Shown: piece by piece, positions 9,637 through 20,053 of the stretch
Position numbering within the stretch: the stretch's first letter is position 1
Layout of the letters: each line of letters opens with the position of its first letter
Source of the DNA: Planococcus citri
Lineage: Eukaryota > Arthropoda > Insecta > Hemiptera > Pseudococcidae
DNA: 64,000 nucleotides
Direction: 5' to 3'
Assembly (NCBI RefSeq): GCF_950023065.1
Contig: NC_088679.1
Span: 4,402,001 to 4,466,000, forward strand
Program-made: the position numbers and the translations under genes
The notes under the pieces: model-generated
Told to the model about the DNA's origin: nothing
The model's input: the letters and a program-made list of their open reading frames with translations, nothing else
Database searches by the model: none

Positions 9637-10372
9637 TGAGTACAACAAAATTATGTAATGTAACTTCATTCAAAAACAATCTGTTTTTCATTTTTGAAAA
9701 TTGATATGTACCTACATCACATGTTTAAAAATTATTCACTTTTTGTGGAAACGTGAAAAACTGCGTTCTTAACATCTGGAACAATAATTCCCTTGAATAT
9801 TTCTAAAATCATCGTCCAGTAATTTTTTGCTATTTTGGCACCACACGAACTTCTTCAACTCGATGACTAAAAAGTACAATTTGTATTTCAGGGAACTCAT
9901 TCGAGAGGATCTGGGCGCACCCAAAATAATCTATACAAAATTCGAAATCGATTGAAATCGAAATAAAGGTAAATTTTCTTTATTTGTCATCTGAAATTTT
10001 TGCAGCGAAGTTAAATAGCATAAATCAGCAGAGTATTATGAAAGGAGAGGATAGAAGAGAGATGAACGATAGAAAATATTGAAAAATTCAGTCTGCGCAT
10101 GAAAACTGAAACCTCAAAGAAAAATATTGACTCGCGAGCCTATTCGAGATTATTTATTAAAAAGCAGCGATACATCTTTGTGTGGTTATAGGAAATTTAA
10201 TCGATACGAAATTCGAAATCGATTGAAATCGAAATAAAGGTAAATTTTCCTTATTTGTCATCTGAAATTTCTGCAGCAAAGTTGAATATGTACGTAGTAT
10301 AAAATCAGCAGAGTATTATGAACGGAGAGAATGGATGAGAGATGAAAGATAAAAAATATTGAAAATCAATAA
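9637..10372 (+). other. 3' flank repeat and two F-type donors
   Basis: The part 'actgcgttcttaacatctgg' to 'gatctgggcgcacccaaaa' (about 9750-9930) recurs at 13835-14010 and 20545-20730, each time downstream of terminal-exon sequence. F-type donors follow at 9969 and 10240, preceded by duplicated 'cgaaatcgattgaaatcgaa'. No exon of useful length is open. Confidence 0.45.
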
Positions 10373-11089
10373 CACTAGGCAACAATTTTTGACTTTTTTC
10401 GTGTGTTCGGGTTGAAAATGGGCTTAATCGATAGTTTAGACCCTAAAACAAAAAACAGAGTGGGATTTTTCAATTTGAATTGTTTTTGTGGTCAGGAGAG
10501 ATGATCAAAGTTTCAAAAATGGCCGTTTTTGCCCTATTTCACGAGTTTCTGGCGACACCAGTATTGTTTTTCGAAAAAAACCAAGGTCATATTCGGATTC
10601 TACGCACTTTTTTAAGTAAACATCTTTCCCGGATTTTTGATTTTCGAACATTCAGGCGCATACGGAAGATTTTCGTTTGTAACACGAGATTTTTACTGCA
10701 CGAGAGCCTCGCCCGCGCGAACACGGTTCCGCGCCACGGTTACATCGTGAAGTAACGCCAGCGTCGCGCGCTCCGAGTTTTAAAATATGTTACAAACAAA
10801 AATCGTCCGTATGCGCTTGAAACTTCGAAAATCGAAAATCCGGGAAAGATGTTTACTTTAAAAAGTGCGTAGAATCCGAATATGACCTTGGTTTTTTTCG
10901 AAAAACAATACTGGTGTCGCCAGAAACTCGTGAAATAGGGCAAAAACGGCCATTTTTGAAACTTTGATCATCTCTCCTGACCACAAAAACAATTCAAATT
11001 GAAAAATCCCACTCTGTTTTTTGTTTTAGGGTCTAAACTATCGATTAAGCCCATTTTCAACCCGAACACAAGCATGCCGTTGCCTAGTG
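10373..11089. mobile_element. CACTA-type foldback MITE
   Basis: The termini CACTAGGCAAC...GTTGCCTAGTG are perfect inverted repeats, and the 3-bp sequence TAA flanks both ends, fitting the CACTA (EnSpm/CMC) superfamily. The element is almost wholly palindromic: 10373-10690 pairs with about 10785-11089 (for example 'ggtcaggagagatgatcaaa' with its complement near 10960-10980). Only a central loop of about 90 bp, unusually GC- and CpG-rich, is unpaired. The insertion splits 'caataa|ttcagaaacc', which is continuous at 14200-14220. It has no transposase, so it is non-autonomous. The ORFs in each arm mirror each other and are not genes. Confidence 0.85.
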
Positions 11090-11454
11090 TAATTCAGAAA
11101 CCTTGAAGAATAATTTTGATTCACAAGCCTACATTATTCACTTATAAGCTCCAAAATTATGTTTTTTTAATCGGCATTTCGGCAATTGATTCGCCCAACA
11201 AATTGTAAAGGATAACCTGAAGGCAACCACGACGTTTATGACCAAAAATAAGTGGAGTGAAAGGGAGGAAGGAAGATTGAAATGTCCCATAAATTTTAAA
11301 AAAATCAGCGCGCGCTTCATTGCTCACGAATTATTGGTCGATTTTGATGGGGAAAAAAATCAACCAAGTCAGTGGATACATTCTTCTCCTCGTTGCAACC
11401 TGCCAAATCACTTTTGGATTTTTCACCAAGGTCGGAATCATTACGAGGTGTGAT
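11090..11454 (+). pseudogene. unrecognised exon-like ORF (…GRNHYEV)
   Basis: A frame open from 11238 to 11451 combines 'MTKNKWSEREEGRLKCPIN' (recurrent intron sequence) with 'HELLVDFDGEKNQPSQWIHS', 'NLPNHFWIFHQ' and 'GRNHYEV'. The second half recurs at 14404-14595 with mostly conservative changes, which suggests a real exon once existed. The His-Tyr in 'GxNHYxV' recalls the C-terminal catalytic His region of OTU-family cysteine proteases, but no Cys motif is visible, so I do not name it. It stops just after 'HYEV' in this copy. Confidence 0.35.
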
Positions 11455-11814
11455 TTAGGTCTGAACAGGAAGAGGATAGTGATGTAAATTTCCTCTCAAG
11501 ATAACTTGTTTATAGATCAGTCATTGGTATTTTCATCTTAAGTAATTAAGGATCCCGATCCGTCGATTCTCGAGATTTCAGTGGTCAACAAAGTTCGAAA
11601 CTCTTGATTATAATGTTTCCAAGTCGCGCAAACGAAAACTAAAAAAAATTCATTGACGACGCGGAGATAGCACAAACTAAAGCACAGTAGGAAACTAAGT
11701 TTTCAAACACTGGTAAGTTTTCTTGATTCGTCAATTGAAATTTCAGCGGTGAAAAGATCAACACGAATCAGTGGATTATCATTAATTAAGTGCGAAGGAA
11801 CCGACGGATCTGAG
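11455..11814 (+). other. type-A cassette start
   Basis: This holds 'aggatcccgatccgtcgatt', 'ctcttgattataatgtttcc' and the A-type donor at 11713. Parallel blocks are at 14630-14830 and 23575-23660. Codon frames differ between copies ('KFETLDYNVSK' here), so no exon is called. Confidence 0.4.
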
Positions 11815-12140
11815 CTCACAAAGGTGCCCTTGGAGGGAAAAAATGGACTCTCAAAGAGGAGCCATTTTCAAGATCATCGTGATCTTTTCGTCTGTGTCAC
11901 TAGTCACTACCCAGCCCGTATTGGGGGACAAGGTCCAGTCACACGTGAAAATAGTTGAGATTCTGTGTCGATCTATGCCTCTGCCATCAAAATCCAAGGT
12001 CACTTTTAGGGTTCTATTGAGTGGTTGAAAATTTGCAAATTGCTGATTTTGGATAAAATTTGTATTTTGAAATAATTTTTTCTTCGCTAATATTTCGCCC
12101 TAAATTAGCAAAAATATTAGACAGCCTACCCTTATAGATC
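11815..12140. repeat. single left arm of FB-1
   Basis: Homologous to 3695-3990 and to the left arms of the full foldback copies. No inverted partner follows. Confidence 0.6.
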
Positions 12141-12560
12141 AACGGTGAGATTGAGTGAAGGCACAAAATGCCCAAATCAGCGATGATGGCTCACCAAACA
12201 ACAGCTTAGATGGACGTTTTTTCGGTAGTATTGTTGGGCCTACGTTCGACCATAAACAGCCGTTAAGTACATATACAGTAATTAGGCACTCAATACTCAT
12301 TATATCATAACAAACATGATCAAAAATGAAAAGCGACATGTTATTGTGCTTCTGGATTCTTTAGACTCCGCGTTCAACGCTATTGCGCATTTGGGACAAG
12401 ACCATGAAAAATGTTTGAAATTGAAATACACAATTGGACTGCAATTCAGTAAGTAAATAAAGATATTCATTTGGGATCAGCGCTTTCGTTCAAACCAAAG
12501 TGATAGCCTAATAATTGTCAATCTGCCAAAAAAAAAAAAAAAAAAAATGCAAAGAATCAA
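12140..12560 (+). pseudogene. truncated type-B exon and flank
   Basis: B-exon sequence ('gaaggcacaaaatgcccaaa' to 'ttcgaccataaacagcc') breaks off at about 12263. The Hsp70-like second half is deleted. Non-matching sequence and the 'cagtaagtaaataaagatat' block follow, with a long A run (about 12531-12547). Confidence 0.45.
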
Positions 12561-13122
12561 ACTTCGGAATAATAAGCGACCAATCAAGACTTCTGAAATT
12601 CATTACGCTCAAAAATAAAACCCATCTGGAGAGTCAAACCGAATCCATCATCATATTCGACGCATTACAATAATCTCTTTCTTTTAACAAACTAAAAACA
12701 ATTCTTTTTTTATTTATTTATTTATTTATTTTTTCGAGGAATTTGCGGGGCCAATTATTATCGGCGAGTGCAAATCAAAAAAAATTGATTGATATTCGCA
12801 TCATTTCTCTTAAAAACTTGAGTATACGACGATATGTCACTCAACATTTGTTAAGTATTTTTTTATTTCATTTTAGCCAAAATTTTGGGACTCCTCAACC
12901 ACCTCCCTCTCTCCTTTGTCCGTCAAAATGCCTACTTCTTAGAACTTGTTTACAATTTTCAAATTATAGCTCCAAAATTTGGCGAGCTTTTGAAAATGAA
13001 GCTACTTCGATGGAGTCAAAATCGCCTGCCAAACGTGACAGACCAGCAGCAGGAATGGTAAAGGAGACAATACAGAAGATTTTGATTATTGAACGATGGT
13101 GCCAAAAATGTACAAAACAGTG
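12561..13122 (+). pseudogene. C-type exon block, longest open copy
   Basis: From 12743 a frame is open for 127 codons across the donor: 'RGQLLSASANQKKLIDI', 'SLKNLSIRRYVTQHLL', then 'MESKSPAKRDRPAAGM' and 'IQKILIIERWCQKCTKQ'. The 3' part corresponds to the exon at 8718-8828 but is 2 nt longer, so its frame to the donor differs. A faint similarity of 'SRNSWGQLL' (seen in the 28.9-kb copy) and 'LKNLSIRRY' to the Hsp70 stretch 'TRARFEELC...LKDAxIxKS' is possible but not secure. It is probably a decayed multi-exon piece rather than one exon. Confidence 0.35.
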
Positions 13123-14096
13123 GTAAGTTTTCTTTTTTCGTCAACAGAAACTTCTGCTATGGAGTAATGACTGCTGGGCTAATACTCAAGACACTAATTA
13201 AGATTTTCGAACATTTCGTTGCTGCGTTGGTTGAAGTTCTAAAAGGGTTCGACATTCCAAAAACGTCGAAAACATTTTGAAAGCAATGAATTTTTCCTTT
13301 ATGCCCAAAATCAGAATTCTTTATTTTTGAAATTTATAAATCGCAAAAGTTCTTAAAATTGGTAATATTACGTAATTCTTGCAGTTTTCATAAATTTTAG
13401 AGCACACTACTTTGTTTACAATTTCAGAGCTAAATAAAAGTCAAAGATATAACAAAAAGTTGAAAAGCGAAGAAAATTTTTGGAGCAGTTGACTCCTATA
13501 CCAGCTTTTAATCCGTTCCGATCCTTGACTTATGTGTTCAGCTATTACAGCTAATCACACCAAATCTGTAGCATTGCACACATTCAGTCAGTCGTTTTTC
13601 AAAACGGCAGTGGTAAATTTTCTCAACTTGTAACTTGGAAATTCTAAGATAAAATCAATAATACACGAATAGGTACATAATAATTTAAATTGAATTACAT
13701 GCATCGTTAGTTATCGCCCATATCGTATATTCTTTCATCAAACTCTCAAGCTATGATTACAGTAACAGTGAACTGCTTTTGAAATTGATCTGCAGTTAGC
13801 ACTGAATATTGATATGTACCTTCTGTGGAATCGTGAAAAACTGCGTTCTTAACATCTGGAACAATAATCCCCTTGAATATTTCTAAAATCATCGTCCAGT
13901 AATTTTTGGCTATTTTGGCATTACACGAACTTCTTCAAATCGATGACTAAAAAGTACAAATTTCTATTTCAAGGAACTCATTCCAGCGGATCTGTGCGCA
14001 CCCAAAATTTTAAAAAGTAATGATAAGTACATCTATGTCCAATTACAGGATATTCCATCAGTCTAAAATTCGAAATCGATTGAAATCGAAATAAAG
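13123..14096 (+). other. C, D introns and terminal-exon remnant
   Basis: Donors lie at 13123 and 13613. At 13201-13278 'FVAALVEVLKGFDIPK' is open. By eye it resembles the Hsp70 segment 'TLxPVEKALKDAGIPKS', but the same position in other cassettes is intron end, so this is uncertain. 'gaactgcttttgaaattgat' (13766-13790) is the start of the terminal exon found whole at 9410. Here it is truncated after about 45 bp. The 3' flank repeat follows at about 13835-14010. Confidence 0.4.
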
Positions 14097-14403
14097 GTAA
14101 ATTTTCTTTATTTGTCATCTGAAATTTCTGCAGCAAAGTTGAACACGTAGTATAAATCAGCAGAGTAAGTGGGAGATGAAAGATAAAAAATATTGAAAAT
14201 CAATATTTCAGAAACCTTGAAGAATAATTTTGACTTACGAGCCATATAGATTATGTACTTATAAGCTTTGAAATTATGTTTTTTTAAAGTAAAAATTTGC
14301 CTGAATCAGCAAGTGATTCGCCCAACAAATTGTAAAGAATAATCTGAAGGCAACAACGATGTTTATGACCAACAATTAGTGGAGTGAAATGTAGGAAAGA
14401 AGA
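14097..14403 (+). other. type-F intron
   Basis: The F-type donor at 14097 is preceded by 'cgaaatcgattgaaatcgaa', as at 9969 and 10240. Intron sequence matches that following 15916 and 31779. It shows the uninterrupted site of the CACTA insertion ('caatatttcagaaaccttga'). Confidence 0.5.
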
Positions 14404-14595
14404 TTGAACACTGCTTACGAATTATTGGTCGATTTTGATTTTTTTAAAAATCAACCAAGTCAATGGATACATTCTTCTCCTCGTTGCAACCTGCCAAATC
14501 ACATTTGGATATTTCTCCAAGGTCGGAATCATTACGTGGTGTTATTTAGGTCTGAACAGGAAGAGAATGGTGGTGTAAATTTCCTCTTAAAATAA
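14404..14595 (+). pseudogene. unrecognised exon-like ORF, second copy
   Basis: This copy of 11320-11454 reads 'YELLVDFDFFKNQPSQWIH', 'LPNHIWIFLQGRNHYVV' and then continues 'LFRSEQEENGGVNFLLK' to a stop. The extension past 'HYVV' is also present in the DNA of the first copy behind its stop. Conservation of a charged, open peptide in two copies suggests descent from an exon. Function unknown. Confidence 0.35.
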
Positions 14596-14924
14596 CTTGT
14601 TTAGAACAGGCATTGGTATTTTCATATTAATTGAGGATCCCGACCCGTAGATTTCCGAGATTTCAGGGGCCAACAAAGTTCGAAACTTTTGATTATAATG
14701 TTTCCAAGTCTCGCAAAGGAAAACAACAAAAAATTCATTAACGACGCGAAAAAGAGTTTCCCACACTACAGCGTAGAGACATCACAATCCATGTGGTGGA
14801 ACAGTAGGAAACTAAGTTTTCAAACACTGGTAAGTAAGTTTTCTTGCTTCGTCAATTAAAATTTCAGCAAAGAAATTATCAACACGAATCAGTGGAGTAT
14901 CACTATTTAAGTGCGAAGGAGCTG
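14596..14924 (+). other. type-A cassette start
   Basis: Parallel to 11455-11814. The frame ending at the donor reads 'KKFINDAKKSFPHYSVE', while the related copy at 23.7 kb is open in another frame. The A-type donor is at 14830. Confidence 0.4.
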
Positions 14925-15215
14925 ACGAATCTGAGCTCACAAGGTGCCCTTGGAGGGGGAAAATGGACTCTCAAAGACGAGCTATTTTCGAGATCATCGT
15001 GATCTCGCCTGTGTCGCTACCCAGCCCGTATTGGAGAACAAGGCCCAGTCACACGTGAAAATATTTGAGATTCTGTGTCGATCTATGCCTTTGCCGTCAG
15101 AATCCAAGGCCACTGTTAGGGTTATATGGAGTGGTTAAAAATTTTCAAATTGCTGATTTTTAGCTAAAATTTGTATATTGAAATTTTTTCATCGATAATA
15201 TTTTGCCCTAATTTA
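14925..15215. repeat. single left arm of FB-1
   Basis: Homologous to 3695-3990. It ends abruptly at 'tagcaaactttttacggtag', where part of the B exon appears to be deleted. Confidence 0.6.
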
Positions 15216-15915
15216 GCAAACTTTTTACGGTAGTTTTGTTGGGCCTTGCCTGAATCAAGAAATTGACAATTATTTTGTTCTACCAACAAATTGAAAAAGA
15301 TAATCTGAAGTCAACAATGACATTTATGACCAACAAAATATTGAGTGAAATTTTTTTTTTAGTAACTTTCTTCTCAAAATGAAGGTCTCTGCTGAATATG
15401 ATCAAAATCTGCCGACATTATGGGACGATCCACCCCAACAGTAAGCATTATATCATTCAGTGAGTAAATAAAGATATTCATTTGGGATCAGCGCGTTTGT
15501 TCAAATAAAGTGATAGGCTAATCCATCATCATACTCGACGCATTACGAATCTCTTTCTTCAGACAAACTAAAAACAATTCCCACCTTTTTCACGGTCGTT
15601 TCGAGAAATTCGTGGGGCCAATTATTATTGGCGAGTGCGAATCAAAAAAATGAATGTTGATATTCCGCATCAGCTCTTTTAAAAACTTGAGTATACATAA
15701 ACCGATATGTCACTCAACATTTGGTAAGTATTTTTTTATTTCATTTCAGCCAAAGTTTTGGGGCTCCCCAACCCCTTACCCCTCTCCTTCGTCCGTGGAA
15801 GTGCAAACTTATACAGGTGGGTAAAAGAATATGATATCCTCATGTATGTATGCACAATGTGATATCGAAAGCTGACTGTTCACAAAGGGAAAGTAAGTTT
15901 GACATTGAAACAAAG
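15216..15915 (+). pseudogene. fused C/F cassette, second copy
   Basis: C-type sequence (about 15350-15790) joins F-type sequence at 'gtggaagtgcaaacttatac', the same junction as at 5250. The F exon has lost the 'WPF...GKPKVQV' segment. Only 'GWVKEYDIL...' and the end 'KFDIETK'-like stretch remain before the donor at 15916. This copy is more decayed than the one at 4891. Confidence 0.5.
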
Positions 15916-16337
15916 GTAAATTTTCTTCATTTGTCATCTGAAATTTTTGCAGCGAAGTTAAATAGTATAAATCAGAAGAGTATTATGAAAGGAGAGGATA
16001 GAAGGGAGATGAACGATAGAAAATATTGAAAAATTCAGTGTGCGCATGAAAACTGAAACCTCAAACAATAATTTTGACTCACGAGCCTATTCGAAATTAC
16101 ATATTTATAAGCTCTAAAATTATCTTTAAAGAAGTAAAAATTTGTCCCGAGTCGGCAATCAATTCGCCTAACAAATTGTAAAGGACAATCTAAAGGTAAC
16201 AACCACATTTGTATGAGCAACAATAAAATGGGTGAGATGGAGGCAGGCAGATTGAAATGTCCCATAAATTGGGAAAAAAATCAGCGTATGTGCTCCATTC
16301 ATTTCCAAATATTTTATAGCTTCGTTGACTTTTGCAG
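15916..16337 (+). other. type-F intron, complete
   Basis: This runs from the GTAAAT donor at 15916 to the acceptor 'TTGACTTTTGCAG' at 16337, 422 nt. It is one of the cleanest examples of the shared intron: conserved start, middle ('gacaatctaaaggtaacaac') and branch-point/acceptor end. ORFs on the - strand here are chance frames. Confidence 0.6.
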
Positions 16338-16544
16338 ATATGGCATCTGCGAGGAATATGATCATGAACAAAATTGCTCCACATAATGATATCAGCAAAA
16401 AGGGATCTCATCTTTTGGAGAACAAATAAGAGCTATTTTTGGAAGCGTCTGAACTTCCTCCATGAGCCATGTTCATCGACATTATCACCTAAACAAAATA
16501 ACCTCTATGTACACAATGTGACTTTCTTTTTCAAAACTTCAGTG
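16338..16544 (+). pseudogene. type-G exon, copy 2
   Basis: After the acceptor the reading is 'DMASARNMIMNKIAPHND', homologous to 19868 and 32203. A small deletion then breaks the frame relative to them. H-type sequence ('tcaaaacttcagtg') joins before the donor at 16545, so the following G intron and most of an H block are deleted. The gene family is uncertain. In a Hsp70-like gene this would be the exon after the F exon. Confidence 0.4.
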
Positions 16545-17079
16545 GTAAATTTTCTTTATTTGTATTTTGTAATTTGAAATTTTTTAAGTGAAATTATGTG
16601 CGCATGGAAATGTGTGAGAAGGTGACGATAAACTTGACTTAGGAAGATCTAGGCGATCAAGCGAGAAGATATTAACGTTCAGAACGAGAGGTAAATTTTC
16701 TTTATTCGTAATCTGAATAAAGGATGAAGTGTTGTTCGGTCTTTCCAAACATTTCTCGGTTTTGCGAAACAGATTTTTTAACATTTTTCAGATGTTTCAA
16801 AAAGCAAATGGCTAGCTGCATATACAAAATAAAAGAAAAAGGGAGTGACGAGGTAGTCCATTTTTTTCTAAATTTCTCTTCATGAAAATAATTATAATAT
16901 ACGTATTCAATTCACTTGCGAACACATTCATTTTCATTTTAATGCAACAAGTGAGCCTGTTGTCTGGTAAATGTTTGACCTGCTCAATAGAACCCTAAAA
17001 AAATTTAATGGATTTTGACGGGCAATAGCCTATGTTGACACAGAATCTCAAAAAAGTCGGCTACAGTGAGTAGAGAATT
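16545..17079 (+). other. H-type donor, second donor and unique flank
   Basis: Donors of the shared type lie at 16545 and 16691. Between them 'ggaagatctaggcgatcaag' is open to the donor but short. From 16790 to 17050 the sequence is not recognisably repeated and has no coding signal. Confidence 0.35.
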
Positions 17080-17970
17080 ACACATAAAAAATGTTAGCTC
17101 TCAAGGTTCCTCCGGAGGAAAGAAATGGGCACCCAAAGAGGAGGCATTTTCGAGAAAATCTGAGTTGAAAGTTACCCACAAAAAATTCAGCTCCCAATGT
17201 GTCTGTTTCGGGAGGAGGGGGGGGGGAGAAAGAGGCTTTCAAGGAGAAAGTACATATTCTCAAGAAAATCGTATAGTTTTTTCGCCTCTGTTTTGGAAAA
17301 AATGACAACTCCGCATGAAAATATTCGAGATTATGTGTCGATATATACCTTTGCCATCAAACTCCAAGGTCGCTTTTAGGATTCCATTGAGTGGTTGAAA
17401 TTTGAAAATTTGCAAATTGCTGATTTTTGGATACAATTCGTGTTTTGAAAGTACAGTTTTCTTCGACAATATTTTGCCCTAATTTAGCAAAAATATTGAA
17501 AGATATCATTCATGAAACGAGATAAATGTTTTGGAACAAGGATGCCAAATTTTTCGTAGCTATTGCCAATTTCAGGAAACCCAAAAAATTTTACCTATTA
17601 TAAGTTTTCGGCTATTTTTTTCGAGTTTTTGAAATCAGCAATAATACCGAAAAAACTTGCACTAACTACTGCGTTCCAAAATAATTCCCCAGTTTCAGAA
17701 ATCAAATTTTGTAATACGTTGGCACGATGAATAAGCCTATATGAAATACTATGACGAAAAAAAATGTTCAAAACACGAATTTATCTATGTAAAAATATAT
17801 TTCATAGCTATTTGCAAACTGGACCATTTTTCACAAAACAAGTTGGGTAGCGACATGAGTGAAAAAAAAAACAGATTTTTTCAAAAATATACCCTCTTTA
17901 AGGACCCATTTCTTCCCTCCAGGTACACCTCCGGAATTAGAAATTTAAGGTCTCTGCTGAATATTATGAT
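17080..17970. repeat. foldback repeat FB-1, copy 2
   Basis: Both arms and the inner hairpin (about 17502-17704, starting GATATCATTCATGAAACG) are present. The left arm carries an internal direct duplication ('ggaggaaagaaatgggcacc' and 'ggaggagg...agaaagaggc'), as copy 1 does. ORFs on both strands here simply mirror the inverted repeat. Confidence 0.7.
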
Positions 17971-18757
17971 CAAAATCTGCCGACTTTATTTTGCGACGAT
18001 CCACCTAACGAGATTCACCAAGGTGTCAAAAATGTAAAAAAAAGGGGTGAGTTTCCTTTTTTCGTCAATTGAAATTTCTGCTATGAAGTAATGACTACTG
18101 AGCTAATACTCTCAGGACACCAATTACATAAGATTTACGAGTACATATTTCATCGCCGCGTTGGTAAAAGTTCTAAAATGATGCGACATTCTGAGAACGT
18201 CGAAAACATGCGAAAACATTGCATTTTCCGTTTCTAGTCCACATTTCAAGTCTGTCAATCGCACCCAAAAACAGAATTCTTCGTTTCAGAAATTTATAAA
18301 TCGAAGGTTCTTAAAATTGGAATACGAGTATTAATTCTTGCAGCGTTCATAAATTTTAGAGCACACCACTTTCTTTCCAATTTAAGAGCTAAATAAGTCA
18401 AAGATAGATATAACAAAAAGTTGAAAAGCGAAGAAAATTTTGGGAGCAGTTGACTCCTACCGCCTTTTAATCCATTCCAATCCTTAACTTATCCAGCCAA
18501 TCCCGTTAAATGAGTCGAAATAAAAACTATTCAGTTTCTGTGGAAAAAGAAATCAACTCCACATTCATTTGAAAACACCTTGTTGCTGTGTTGACGCTTT
18601 CTGAAAATTTTTGAGATGATTGAAACCCCCTCTTTCCAGCACATTCGTAAACTCCAATGCTCTGAATCAAAATATTTATTCAAATTCACAAATCAATGAT
18701 GTGAGTCTAGCACAACGATATTACTCCAGAAAGGAAGTATAAAATTAAAATGTAGAG
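17971..18757 (+). other. C- and D-type remnants, E cassette start
   Basis: C-type donor (GTGAG) at 18047 after 'ggtgtcaaaaatg'. D-type sequence at 18230-18480 is broken by stops. The unique stretch 18500-18650 shows nothing. E-type exon end 'ggaagtataaaattaaaatg' precedes the donor at 18758. Confidence 0.4.
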
Positions 18758-19146
18758 GTAAATTTTCTTCATTCGTCATCTGAAATTTGTGCGGCGAAGT
18801 TAAATAGTAGGTATATATGTAAATATACAACTCTTCTCTTATTGAAATCGTCGTCATGTCACAGAATACCAGTCAGTAGAGTATCATCAGCAAGGAGAAG
18901 AGGGGGCGGAAGACAGAAAACATTGAAAATTAATATTTCGGTCCACACTTGAAAAGTGAACTTTGGAGAATAATTAACAACTCAACAGCCTATTTGAGAG
19001 TACCTATTTATTAGCTCTAGAATTATTTTTTTAAAAAACAACAACAAAAATTTGCCTAAATCGACAATCAACGAGCAAATACTTTGTAGCTACGCTGACT
19101 TCTTGCACTTCTAAAGAAGTATCGCGATCGAATTCTCACTTTTCAG
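18758..19146 (+). other. type-E intron
   Basis: From the GTAAAT donor to 'tttcag' at 19146. It matches the introns starting at 20963 and 30120, the latter holding the MITE insertion. Confidence 0.5.
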
Positions 19147-19468
19147 CTCATTAGCCAAGTCATTTCAGACATTCAAACCACCAGAAAAATTCTAGCAGCG
19201 AGAACTTATTTTTAAAATGTAGAAAACATCGTCCTCAGTAACATACTAGAAATCCCCAACAGATGGGTAAAAGAATATGATATCCACAATCACACATACA
19301 TACAATGTGATATCGAAAAGTGGTCTTTCACAGTACTTAATCAATGAAGCAGGAAAACCGAACGTAGAAGTTACCATCGTCGGGACAGAGCAACTGATAC
19401 ACTACGAGTTGACGTCTTCGGATGAGAACGAGCACCTGCACAAAGTAAATTTGAAATAAAACAGCTGG
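19147..19468 (+). pseudogene. Hsp70-like NBD exon (type F), copy 3
   Basis: After the acceptor: 'LISQVISDIQTTRKILAART' (stop soon after, at TTTTTAAAA), then 'INEAGKPNVEVTIVGTEQL' and 'HYELTSSDENEHLHK'. The second half corresponds to the Hsp70 stretch 'GKPxIQV...SPEEISSMV', with the acidic 'SSDENE' near the place of 'SPEE'. It differs from the other copies by a 3-codon insertion. One stop and one frameshift show that it is not functional as written. Ends at 'aaacagctgg' before the donor 19469. Confidence 0.6.
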
Positions 19469-19867
19469 GTAAATTTTCTTTATTTGTCATCTGAAATTTC
19501 TGCACCAAAGTTGAACAGTATAAATCAGCAGAGTATTATGAACAGAGAGGATGGAAGGGAGATGAACGATAGAAAATATTGAAAATCAGTACATATTTCA
19601 GTCCGCGCATGAAAAGTGAAGTAAACCTACCTCAAAACAATAATTTTGACTCATCAGCCTATTCGAAATTATTTATTTATAAGCTCTAAAATTATCTTTT
19701 TTAAAAAAGGAAAAATTTGTCTGAGTCGACAATTGATTCGCCAGACAAATTGTAAAGGATAATCTAAGGAAGATTGAAATTCATCATACGAGTAGATAAA
19801 TTAAAAATAAAATCAGCGCGCGCTTCATTCGTTTTCAAATATTTTGTAGCTAAGCTGACTTTTGCAG
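19469..19867 (+). other. type-F intron, complete
   Basis: A 399-nt intron from the GTAAAT donor to 'CTGACTTTTGCAG' at 19867. It is collinear with 15916-16337 and 31779-32202. Confidence 0.6.
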
Positions 19868-20053
19868 ATATGGCATCTGTTAGGAAAATGATTATGAGCA
19901 AAATCGCTCTACATATTTATTTCAACAAAAAGGGATCTCATATTTTGGAGAACAAATAAGAGCTACTTTTGGAAACGTCTAAATTTCCTCCTGAGAAGTC
20001 AGCATCATCATGTGGCAAGAGCAGTACAGTACACATGTTTTAAAACAGAGATG
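19868..20053 (+). pseudogene. type-G exon, copy 3
   Basis: Reads 'DMASVRKMIMSKIALHIYF', 'NKKGSHILENK', then a stop. The closely similar copy at 32203 stops at the same codon, so the stop may be old or the true exon may end before it. Sequence to the donor at 20054 ('tttaaaacagagatg') is not in this frame. No family is assigned. It follows an Hsp70-like F exon directly. Confidence 0.4.

Noticed and set aside
10480..10943. Two ORFs (91 and 67 codons) sharing 'FRRI...FVCNT'-like peptides
   Set aside because: They are the two arms of the CACTA foldback read on opposite strands.
12880..12930. Mini-intron 'ggtaagtatttttttatttcattttag' inside C blocks (12848-12876 and copies)
   Set aside because: About 28 nt is far too short for a spliceosomal intron, and the copy at 2.5 kb lost it without a clean exon join.
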